DNA of 11,566 nucleotides from the NCBI GenBank assembly GCA_016649675.1, contig JAENXG010000053.1, positions 1 through 11,566 on the forward strand, written 5' to 3'. The position numbers and the translations under genes were made by a program. Positions 5,367 through 11,566 of this stretch are shown here, piece by piece. Below the pieces are notes generated by a model that had not been told where the DNA came from, did no database searches, and was given only the letters and a program-made list of their open reading frames with translations. The DNA is from Methyloceanibacter sp. Lineage in GTDB: Bacteria > Pseudomonadota > Alphaproteobacteria > Rhizobiales > Methyloligellaceae. How positions within the stretch are numbered: the stretch's first letter is position 1; every line of letters starts with the position of its first letter.

Positions 5367-6920
5367 CTACTCGATGACGAGATCACCGAGATACGGCATG
5401 TCGATGACGTTGACGACCCCGTCGATCCGCACGTTCTTGCGCGCAGCCCAGGAGAGATGCTGCCAGTGCAGGGGCAAGAGCGCCGCGTCGTCATAGAGGA
5501 TGCGCTCGATCTTCTTTAGCACCTCGGCGCGCGCCTTTGGATCGGTCATGGTTTGGGTCTCGAGCGTCAGCCGGTCGACCTCGGGATTGGAATAATTGCC
5601 GGCATTGTACTGGCCGTAGCCCGTCGCCTTGTCCGGCGTCATGGCCAGGAACTCGTAGAAATTCGCCGAATCCTGAGTGTCGGACTGCCAGCCAATCATC
5701 ATGATGTCCCCTGCCCGCTCGTCGAAGCCCTGCCAATATTGCGCCTTCGGCATGGTCTGCAGATCTATCTTGATGTTGATCTTGGCGAGCATGGCGGCGA
5801 CGGCCTCGGCGATGCGGGCGTCCTCGATATAGCGGTTGTTGGGGGCCATCATGGTCGCCGAGAAGCCGTCTCCATAGCCCGCCTCCTGCATCAGCGCCTT
5901 CGCCTTGGCCACGTCGAAGCGCGGCAGGAGCGTCGGATCGTAGCCGGCATAGCCGGGAGGGCTGAGCTCGCCTGCCGCCGTGCCTGAGCCGCGCAAAATC
6001 TTCTCGGCGATGCCTTCACGGTTGATGGCGTAGGTCATGGCAAGGCGCACGCGGGCGTCCTTGAAAGCTGGGACCCGCTCCTGGTTCAGCTCGAAGGCGA
6101 GGACGCGCGTGCTCGGCATGGTGATGAGGGTGCAGCAGGAGGCGTCCTTGACGCGGGCGAGATCGGTCGGCGGCACCGGCGCGATGAAATCGACGTCGCC
6201 GGCAAGCAGCGCCGCCACCCGCGTCGCGGGCTCCTTGATGGGCGTGAACATGATTTCATCGACATTGCCGGGCGAGGCTTTGTCCCAGTAATCAGAAAAG
6301 CGCTTGAGTTCGAGCTTCACGCCCTGCTCCCGCTCGGTGACGATGAAGGGCCCCGTCCCGCTCGCGTGCGTCGAGGCGAAGGAGGCGCCGGACTTGACGA
6401 TGGCGTCCTTCGGCCGGCCGCGCTCGTCGACGCCGGAATAGAATTCGCGGTCCATGGGAAAGATGTAGGTGGCGAGATTGAGCACGAGCGGATAAGGGCC
6501 CTTGGTGACGAGATCGACGGTGAGGTCGTCCACGGCGCGCGCCTCGCTGAAGGGCTCGAACAGCGCCTTGAAGTCGGGGCTCTGCTTCAGGCGGTTGAAG
6601 GTCCACACCACGTCCTCGGCAGAGAGCGTGCGCCCGCTTTGAAATTTCACGCCCTCGCGCAAGTGAAAGCGCGTGGTGCGCTCATCAATTGTCTCGAAGC
6701 TCTTGGCGAGGCGCGGCTCGATGGTGAGGTCCTGCCGAAACCGGATCAGCGGATCGAACAGGAGATGGGAAAGCTGGAGCGTCGCGCCCGACAGCTGCTC
6801 ATGGGGATCGAGCGAGGTGGGGTCGGAGTCATAGGCCATGCGCAGCGTCTTGGCCTCTGCCGTCTGGGCTTGACCTAGGGCGAGAAGTGCAAGGACCGGG
6901 AGGAGCAGAAGAGAACGCAT
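5367..6920 (-). CDS. Periplasmic substrate-binding protein of a peptide-type ABC importer
   Basis: This 517-residue protein belongs to the family-5 extracellular solute-binding proteins, the DppA/OppA group. A Sec signal peptide (MRSLLLLPVLALLALGQAQ) with probable cleavage after AEA at residue 23 makes it a soluble periplasmic protein; there is no lipobox. The mature start KTLRMAYDSDPTSLDPHE and the stretch LSHLLFDPLIRF are typical. Further on, KDARVRLAMTYAINREGI and LRGSGTAAGELSPPG are strongly conserved in the family. The length is normal and the frame intact. The substrate may be a peptide, opine or similar and cannot be read from the sequence. It presumably serves the two permeases at 2201-4110, which run the same way but start 2.8 kb downstream past two unrelated genes. 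The start ATG 6918-6920 has no clear ribosome binding site; AAGGAG lies about 25 bases too far upstream. Confidence 0.92.
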   Translation of the reverse strand: MRSLLLLPVLALLALGQAQTAEAKTLRMAYDSDPTSLDPHEQLSGATLQLSHLLFDPLIRFRQDLTIEPRLAKSFETIDERTTRFHLREGVKFQSGRTLSAEDVVWTFNRLKQSPDFKALFEPFSEARAVDDLTVDLVTKGPYPLVLNLATYIFPMDREFYSGVDERGRPKDAIVKSGASFASTHASGTGPFIVTEREQGVKLELKRFSDYWDKASPGNVDEIMFTPIKEPATRVAALLAGDVDFIAPVPPTDLARVKDASCCTLITMPSTRVLAFELNQERVPAFKDARVRLAMTYAINREGIAEKILRGSGTAAGELSPPGYAGYDPTLLPRFDVAKAKALMQEAGYGDGFSATMMAPNNRYIEDARIAEAVAAMLAKINIKIDLQTMPKAQYWQGFDERAGDIMMIGWQSDTQDSANFYEFLAMTPDKATGYGQYNAGNYSNPEVDRLTLETQTMTDPKARAEVLKKIERILYDDAALLPLHWQHLSWAARKNVRIDGVVNVIDMPYLGDLVIE

Positions 6921-7040
6921 GGGCGGGGGGCTTTGTCGCCTGAAAGAAGCTCCTTAGTCCACTCCCCTTTGCCTCGATTGCCAGGGCTCGATACAGTCCC
7001 GCCTTCGCTTGGGAGCACCCCTTAGAGGCTTAAGGACATC
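6921..7040. other. Divergent intergenic region before the binding protein and bioD
   Basis: These 120 bases separate two divergent genes and must hold promoters for both. I found no hexamer pair that I would defend on either strand, and no match to the alphaproteobacterial BioR palindrome (TTATCTATAA-like) or to the E. coli BirA box. A weak hairpin, CCTTA (7020-7024) with TAAGG (7031-7035), would cover part of the bioD ribosome binding site AAGGA (7032-7036). Confidence 0.4.
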
Positions 7041-7673
7041 GTGCACGGCTTTTTTGTCACAGGCACCGACACCGATGTCGGCAAGACGGTCGTCTCGGCC
7101 TGGCTGCTGACGCATCTCGATGCCTGCTATTGGAAGCCCGTCCAGGCCGGGTCCGAGCCCGAGACCGATTCCGCCACGGTGCGGCGTCTCGCCGAGGTGC
7201 CGGCCGATCGCATCCTGCCCGAGGCCTATCTCCTGTCTGAGGCCATCGCCCCTCACGAGGCGGCGCGTCGGGCCGGCATCACCATCGACATGGCCAAGCT
7301 CGTTTCACCTGCTTGCGACCGGCCGCTCGTGGTGGAGGGGGCCGGCGGTCTGATGGTGCCGCTCACCGACAGCGCCTATGTCATCGACCTCGCTACCGAG
7401 CTGCATCTGCCGCTCGTCCTCGTGGCCCGCTCGACGCTCGGCACCATCAACCACACGCTGCTGTCGCTCGAGGCGATCAGGCGGCGCGGGCTTCCGCTGG
7501 CCGGAGTCGTCGTCAATGGACCGGAGACACCGCATAACCGCGCGGCGATCGAGCGCTACGGCCAGATCGAAATCATCGCCGAGATCCCCTGGCTCGATAT
7601 TGTGACCCGCTCCGCGCTCCTAGCCATTCAACCCGAGCTCGATCTCGCCAAGCTCGCACAGGCCGCGCCATGA
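7041..7673 (+). CDS. bioD: ATP-dependent dethiobiotin synthetase
   Basis: This predicted cytoplasmic enzyme of 210 residues closes the ureido ring of 7,8-diaminopelargonate with CO2 and ATP to give dethiobiotin, the step before biotin synthase. The P-loop GTDTDVGKT is at residues 8-16. YWKPVQAGSE (30-39) carries the conserved lysine (Lys32) of the substrate site, and VVEGAGGLMVPL (97-108) is the second signature of the family. VVNG (157-160) corresponds to the nucleotide-base contact. The start is GTG 7041-7043, with AAGGA 4 bases upstream. The stop overlaps the bioA start as ATGA, so the two are translationally coupled. It is the first gene of the rightward arm of the biotin cluster. Confidence 0.95.
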   Translation: MHGFFVTGTDTDVGKTVVSAWLLTHLDACYWKPVQAGSEPETDSATVRRLAEVPADRILPEAYLLSEAIAPHEAARRAGITIDMAKLVSPACDRPLVVEGAGGLMVPLTDSAYVIDLATELHLPLVLVARSTLGTINHTLLSLEAIRRRGLPLAGVVVNGPETPHNRAAIERYGQIEIIAEIPWLDIVTRSALLAIQPELDLAKLAQAAP

Positions 7674-9013
7674 ACGACGATCCGAACCGCGCCCGCCCCG
7701 GGCTTGCCCAGGAGGTGCTGGCACGCGACCGGCGCCATGTCTGGCATCCCTTCACCCAGCACGGCACCGAGGGCGATCCGGTCGTCATCACGCGTGCCAA
7801 AGATGCCTCTCTGTTCGATGCGCAGGGGAACGAGATCCTCGATCTCGTGTCCTCCTGGTGGACCTGCACCCACGGCCATGCGCACCCCAAGATCAACGCG
7901 GCCCTGGCCCGCCAGGCGGGCTTGTTCGAGCATGTGATGTTCGCGGGCTTCACCCATCAGCCCGCCGCCGATCTCGCCACCGCGCTTGCCGCGCTCCTGC
8001 CGGGCGATCTTGGCCGCGTGTTTTTCTCTGACGACGGCTCGACCTCGGTCGAGGTCGCGCTCAAGATCGCCTATCAATATTGGATCAATGTTGGCGAGCC
8101 GCGGCGGCGCATCCTGGTCGCCTTCGACGGCGGCTATCACGGCGACACGCTTGGCGCCATGTCGCTCGGGCGCGGCTCGCAAATGTTCAGCCCGTTCCGC
8201 GAGCTGATGTGCAAGGTCTGCGTGCTGCCCTTGCCCGCGACCTTCGAGGGCGACGACGCTGCGGACGAGCGCGAGGCGGGCGCGCTGTCAGCCTTCGAAG
8301 CGCTGCTCGCCGACCGGGGGCAGTCGATCGCGGCGCTGATCATCGAGCCCTTGCTGCAAGGGGCCGGCGGCATGCGCCTGTGCCGGCCGAGCTTCCTCAA
8401 ACGCCTCGTCGAGCTCGCGCGAGGAGCGGGTATCCTCGTCATCTTCGACGAGGTGGCGACCGGTTTCGGGCGGACGGGAACGCTGTTCGCCATGGAGCAG
8501 GCGGGCGTGGTTCCCGACCTTGTCTGCCTGTCCAAGGGGCTCACCGCCGGCTACATGCCGCTTGCCGTGACAGTGGCGCGCGAGGCCGTGTTCGAGGCGT
8601 TCCTAGGGGAAACTTTCGACCGCGCGCTGCCCCATGGCCATTCCTTCACCGCCAATCCGCTCGCGTGCGCCGTGGCGCTCGCCTCTCTCGCCCTGTTCGA
8701 GGAGGAGAAGACGCTGGAGCGCATCGCGCGCATCAATCGGCGCCATCGCGCCATGCTGGCCGAGCTTGCGGCGCGCGAGGACGTGGCCCGGCCGCGCCTG
8801 CTCGGCTCGATTCTCGCCATCGACGTGAAGGCTGCCGGCGGGTATCAATCGGCGGAGAGCCGGCGCTTACGCGACTTCTATCTCGCCCACGGCCTCAATA
8901 TCAGGCCGCTCGGACCGACGCTTTACCTGATGCCGCCCTACTGCATCACCGAGGAGGAGCTAACACGCGCCTATGCCGGGCTCATCGAAGGGCTCGATAC
9001 GCTGGGCTCCTGA
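7670..9013 (+). CDS. bioA: Adenosylmethionine-8-amino-7-oxononanoate aminotransferase
   Basis: This predicted cytoplasmic PLP enzyme of 447 residues transfers the amino group of S-adenosylmethionine to KAPA, giving 7,8-diaminopelargonate. WHPFTQ (25-30) is the N-terminal substrate-site motif, with Phe where E. coli has Tyr17. SSWWTCTHGH (61-70) lines the pocket. DDGSTSVEVALK (121-132) binds the PLP phosphate. FDGGYHGDT (152-160) carries the ring-stacking Tyr156. FDEVATGFGRTG (249-260) has the PLP-ring aspartate Asp250, and LSKG (287-290) has the Schiff-base Lys289. Its start overlaps the bioD stop by 4 bp. Its 3' end overlaps the end of the oppositely oriented bioC by 43 bp, so no separate terminator fits between them. 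The SAM-dependent BioA type is favoured over a lysine-dependent BioK by overall similarity, not proven. Confidence 0.95.
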   Translation: MNDDPNRARPGLAQEVLARDRRHVWHPFTQHGTEGDPVVITRAKDASLFDAQGNEILDLVSSWWTCTHGHAHPKINAALARQAGLFEHVMFAGFTHQPAADLATALAALLPGDLGRVFFSDDGSTSVEVALKIAYQYWINVGEPRRRILVAFDGGYHGDTLGAMSLGRGSQMFSPFRELMCKVCVLPLPATFEGDDAADEREAGALSAFEALLADRGQSIAALIIEPLLQGAGGMRLCRPSFLKRLVELARGAGILVIFDEVATGFGRTGTLFAMEQAGVVPDLVCLSKGLTAGYMPLAVTVAREAVFEAFLGETFDRALPHGHSFTANPLACAVALASLALFEEEKTLERIARINRRHRAMLAELAAREDVARPRLLGSILAIDVKAAGGYQSAESRRLRDFYLAHGLNIRPLGPTLYLMPPYCITEEELTRAYAGLIEGLDTLGS

Positions 9014-9753
9014 GGACCGAGCTTCCCATAGACGATGTGCCAGGTGATGCGCCCGCCGCTTGCGTCGGCCGCGCGGATGGCGCGGCGCAAGGCGCCGGGG
9101 GTCAGCTTGGCGTAGCCTTCCTTTGGCGTGAGACCGCCCACCGCCTTCATGCGGCGGAGAAAGGAGAGCGCGTCGCCATCCGGGACCAGGCGCTCCTCAG
9201 CGGCGACGCCGGGAAGCGGCGGGGTGTCGGCGACCCCACTTTGCAATCCTTCGGCCGCAAGCACGGCGCGCCACTCGGCGAAGCTCTCAGGCCCCAGCGT
9301 CGCATAGAGCAAGAGCCCGCCAGGGGCGAGAAGCCGCCGCAGACGTTCAAGGCTAGCTGCCGGATCGGGAAGCCAGTGCAGCGTCATGCTTGAGACAATG
9401 AGGTCGAGGTCGGCGTGGCCTCCTGCCTGGCCTGCATCCATCACCCCAAAGCTGACGCGGGTCGCGCCGAGCGGTGCAAGGTTCCGCCGGCATTCGGCGA
9501 TCATCTCAGGGGCGGCATCGGTCAGGACGAAGCTCCCATTGGGATAGCGCTTGACCAGGTGGCGGCTGAACAGGCCGGTGCCGCAGCCAAGCTCGAGCAC
9601 GCGAGGCTGGTCAAGCTCGGGCAGAAAGCGCGCGAGCCGGCCGGCGATGGCGCGCTGGAGCCCAGCGTGAAGCTCGTAGTTCTCCGCCCGTGCGCCGAAG
9701 CGTGCGGCGACCTCAGCGCTATGACGGGAGAGCATGGGCGAATTCGAGGACAT
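8971..9753 (-). CDS. bioC: Malonyl-ACP O-methyltransferase BioC
   Basis: This 260-residue SAM-dependent methyltransferase methylates the free carboxyl of malonyl-ACP (or malonyl-CoA) so that fatty-acid synthesis can extend it to pimeloyl-ACP methyl ester. Motif I is LELGCGTG (53-60), with TDAAPEM (78-84) as the acidic loop region. The BioC-typical segments are SSMTLHWLPDP (121-131) and YATLGPESFAEWR (150-162), and GGLTPKEGY lies near residue 200. It is the last gene of the leftward arm. The first ATG (9751-9753) lies inside the hydrolase gene (35-bp overlap); a second in-frame ATG (9733-9735) would shorten the overlap to 17 bp. Neither has a clear ribosome binding site. The last 14 codons lie antisense to the bioA end and encode a serine/proline-rich tail (EPSVSSPSMSPA) that looks non-conserved. 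Confidence 0.9.
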   Translation of the reverse strand: MSSNSPMLSRHSAEVAARFGARAENYELHAGLQRAIAGRLARFLPELDQPRVLELGCGTGLFSRHLVKRYPNGSFVLTDAAPEMIAECRRNLAPLGATRVSFGVMDAGQAGGHADLDLIVSSMTLHWLPDPAASLERLRRLLAPGGLLLYATLGPESFAEWRAVLAAEGLQSGVADTPPLPGVAAEERLVPDGDALSFLRRMKAVGGLTPKEGYAKLTPGALRRAIRAADASGGRITWHIVYGKLGPQEPSVSSPSMSPA

Positions 9754-10345
9754 GACGCGCGCACCATCGCGGGTGCCTCAAAGGAAGAACATGGCCGCCG
9801 TCAGGCGACCAGACAATGCCGGTTTCCTTCCATATCGCCTCGGTCATGGACGCGGGCACGATGGCATCGTCACGGGAGGCCAAAGCGAGCTTGGGGCAGG
9901 CAAGCTCTCCCTTAGCCTTTTGCGCATCCCAATGCATCAGCCAATCGAGCCCTTCATCGAGGCGGGCGATGTTGAGGGCCGCGGGCAGGGCAAAGCCCGA
10001 GGCGCCGCAAGACCGCCAGAAGGCCTGGAGCGTTCCGCCCGGGTCCCGCGCCAGCCCACGCTTGAGCGCGGCTAAGCGCGACGTCGCCACGTGGCAGTAG
10101 AAACAATCGAAGCCTTGCACACTGACCAGCGCCCTGAAGCGCCCTCCCCCCCGCTCGAGCAGCCATAGCAGCCCAAGCGAATGGCCGATGGCGATGGCAT
10201 CGGACGGCCAGTCGCTTGCCCCCTTGGGGCCACCGGCCACGAAGCCGAGATCGATGAGCGTGACCTCGGCGCCCTCAAGATGGGAGATGAAATCGGCAAA
10301 GATGCCGGCGTGGAAACCCCAGCCATGGACGAGGACGAAGCGCAT
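9719..10345 (-). CDS. Alpha/beta hydrolase, probable pimeloyl-ACP methyl ester esterase (BioH-like)
   Basis: This predicted cytoplasmic hydrolase of 208 residues would remove the methyl group from pimeloyl-ACP methyl ester and so stop chain elongation. The likely catalytic triad is Ser56 in GHSLG (54-58), Asp159 or Asp160 in SRDDAIVP (157-164) and His185 in DGGHVLP (182-188). LVHGWGF (5-11) supplies the oxyanion region and resembles the LLHGWGL segment of E. coli BioH. ALVSVQGFDCF (72-82) parallels BioH ALVTVASSPCF. It is about 50 residues shorter than BioH, nearer to BioG in size, with a reduced region between the nucleophile and the acid. It sits between bioF (11 bp upstream) and bioC (35-bp overlap), which is the main reason for the functional call. 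GTGAAGGAAG directly before ATG 10343-10345 gives a ribosome binding site. Whether to call it BioH, BioG or a separate family is open. Confidence 0.75.
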   Translation of the reverse strand: MRFVLVHGWGFHAGIFADFISHLEGAEVTLIDLGFVAGGPKGASDWPSDAIAIGHSLGLLWLLERGGGRFRALVSVQGFDCFYCHVATSRLAALKRGLARDPGGTLQAFWRSCGASGFALPAALNIARLDEGLDWLMHWDAQKAKGELACPKLALASRDDAIVPASMTEAIWKETGIVWSPDGGHVLPLRHPRWCARHVLEFAHALPS

Positions 10346-10356
10346 CTTCCTTCACG

Positions 10357-11541
10357 TCACATCACGCCGGCCCGAGGGGCCAAGTCTTGGGTGTCGATAA
10401 CGTCCAAGAGGCGATCGATATCAGACTCTTCATGGGCTGCGCTGAAGGCGAGCCTGAGTCTGGCCGTGCCGGCCGGGACCGTGGGCGGCCTGATCGAAGA
10501 AGCCCAGAAACCGGCCTGCCGCAGCCGTGCGCTCATAGCAATAGCGGCTTCGGGCGACCCCAGGATGACGGGCACGATCTGCGTGGTCGACGCGCCGGTG
10601 TCGAGCCCGATGGTGGCCGCGCCGGCGCGAAACCGCGTGGCGAGGCTCGCGACGCGAGCGCGCTCGGCATCCATGGCGAGAACGAGGTCGAGCGCCGCAT
10701 CGATGGCGCCGAGCACAGGAGGCGGCAGCGCCGTCGAGTAGATGAGGCCACTGCAGCCATTGATAAGATAGTCGCGCACTGTCTCCGAGCAGGCGACATA
10801 GCCGCCGAAGCCGCCAAGCGCTTTGGAGAACGTGCCGATGGCGATGTCAGCCTCGCCCGAGAAACCCCGTCCCGCCGCGCCGAGAATGCCGGTCGCGTGC
10901 GCGTCGTCCACGACAAGCGTTGCGCCGTGCGCGCGGGCAAGCTGAGCGATCTCCCCTAGCGGCGCCACGTCGCCATCCATGGAGAAGACGCTCTCGGTCA
11001 GGATGAAGCGTGGCCTGCTATCGTCTTGATATTGACCCAGAAGCTCGCCGAGATGGCCAGCGTCGCAGTGCCGATAGCGGAGCTGGCGCACGCCGGCAGC
11101 ATTGCAGCCGAAATGCATGCTGGCATGATTGAGGCGATCGGCGAAGACGAGAGGCTCGGCACCCAATACGCTTCTGTCGAGGAGCGCCTGCAACACGGCG
11201 CCATTGGTCTGGAACCCGGAGGCCATGATGAGCGCCGCAGGCTTGCGCTTGAGCTTGGCGACCTTGCCCTCGAGCGGGGCGAACAGGTCGAGATTGCCGG
11301 TGACCAGGCGGGAGGCGCCTGAGCCTACGCCATAGGCCTTCGCCCACTCCAGGGCCCGTTTGATCAGGGCCGGGTGGAAGCGCAAGGCGAGGTAATCGTT
11401 GCTGGCGAGATTGACGTAAGAGCGGCCCTCGACGCTGATGATCCGCGCATCGAGCGACGCCACCTGGGTCAAATATCGCCGCAGGCCCTCGCGGCCGCGC
11501 GCTTCGAGAAAGGCCTGGTACCTTCTTTCGCTTCCCACCAT
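10357..11541 (-). CDS. bioF: 8-amino-7-oxononanoate synthase
   Basis: This predicted cytoplasmic PLP enzyme of 394 residues, from the alpha-oxoamine synthase family, condenses pimeloyl-ACP (or CoA) with alanine to give KAPA. YGVGSGASRLVTG (70-82) is the glycine-rich substrate loop. DRLNHASM (135-142) carries His139, which stacks on PLP. VDDAHATG (201-208) has the aspartate and histidine that hold the cofactor, and GTFSKALGG (236-244) has the Schiff-base Lys240. RPPTVPAGTARLR (351-363) is the C-terminal carboxylate-binding motif. It is the first gene of the leftward bio arm seen here, 11 bp before the hydrolase. The start ATG 11539-11541 has a short AGGA upstream; only 25 bases remain before the window edge, so an upstream gene such as bioB could share this operon. 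Confidence 0.95.
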   Translation of the reverse strand: MVGSERRYQAFLEARGREGLRRYLTQVASLDARIISVEGRSYVNLASNDYLALRFHPALIKRALEWAKAYGVGSGASRLVTGNLDLFAPLEGKVAKLKRKPAALIMASGFQTNGAVLQALLDRSVLGAEPLVFADRLNHASMHFGCNAAGVRQLRYRHCDAGHLGELLGQYQDDSRPRFILTESVFSMDGDVAPLGEIAQLARAHGATLVVDDAHATGILGAAGRGFSGEADIAIGTFSKALGGFGGYVACSETVRDYLINGCSGLIYSTALPPPVLGAIDAALDLVLAMDAERARVASLATRFRAGAATIGLDTGASTTQIVPVILGSPEAAIAMSARLRQAGFWASSIRPPTVPAGTARLRLAFSAAHEESDIDRLLDVIDTQDLAPRAGVM

Positions 11542-11566
11542 GATCCTGTATTAGCGAAGGGCCTAC

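Noticed and set aside
6969..6996. TTGCCT with a following GATACA/ATACAG as a bioD promoter
   Set aside because: Spacing of 15-16 and poor minus-10 match; nothing distinguishes it from chance in this region.
8080..9393. 437-codon open frame on the plus strand across bioA and bioC
   Set aside because: It is an alternate frame of bioA: arginine/alanine-rich, no recognisable motif, while bioA in this region has every expected catalytic motif.
11548..11553. TAATAC on the minus strand as a minus-10 for bioF
   Set aside because: The minus-35 would fall outside the window, and the spacing would make the transcript almost leaderless; not supportable here.

Overview
The window looks like chromosomal DNA of a GC-rich alphaproteobacterium (roughly two-thirds G+C by eye). 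Genes are tightly packed with several ATGA or tail overlaps, and all products have clear proteobacterial relatives. The order Hyphomicrobiales is a guess from overall gene style. No rRNA, tRNA, CRISPR array or mobile element is visible. Thirteen coding regions explain almost all of the sequence; one is only a 9-codon fragment at the left edge.

Left block (1-2170, minus strand): a sugar-phosphate operon. A glpX-type class II fructose/sedoheptulose bisphosphatase is followed 30 bp later by a phosphoribulokinase of the cyanobacterial/plant type, then by a gene that leaves the window. Together these two enzymes are the hallmark of regenerating ribulose-1,5-bisphosphate. No RuBisCO is in view, and both proteins have substitutions in otherwise conserved motifs. 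The glpX upstream region is unusually structured: a promoter-like pair of hexamers with a palindrome in its spacer, then two perfect inverted repeats in the leader.

Middle block (2201-6920): parts of a peptide/opine/nickel-type ABC importer, namely two permeases joined by an ATGA overlap and a periplasmic binding protein, all on the minus strand. No ATPase gene is present. The permeases and the binding protein are separated by a six-helix membrane protein of unknown function (minus strand) and a small Kazal-type protease inhibitor lipoprotein (plus strand, TTG start). These two are divergently transcribed from a 243-bp gap with a promoter-like sequence on each strand.

Right block (7041-11541): a biotin synthesis cluster in two converging arms. 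bioD-bioA run rightwards. bioF, a BioH-like alpha/beta hydrolase and bioC run leftwards. The last codons of bioA and bioC overlap tail to tail by 43 bp. The set covers pimeloyl-ACP synthesis (BioC plus an esterase) and KAPA, DAPA and dethiobiotin formation; bioB is not in the window. The hydrolase is the least standard member and the likely pimeloyl-ACP methyl ester esterase.

I see no clear-cut new defence or mobile system. The most promising leads are the divergent glpX-prk pair with its structured leader, the short BioH-like esterase, and the Kazal lipoprotein embedded in a peptide transporter locus.
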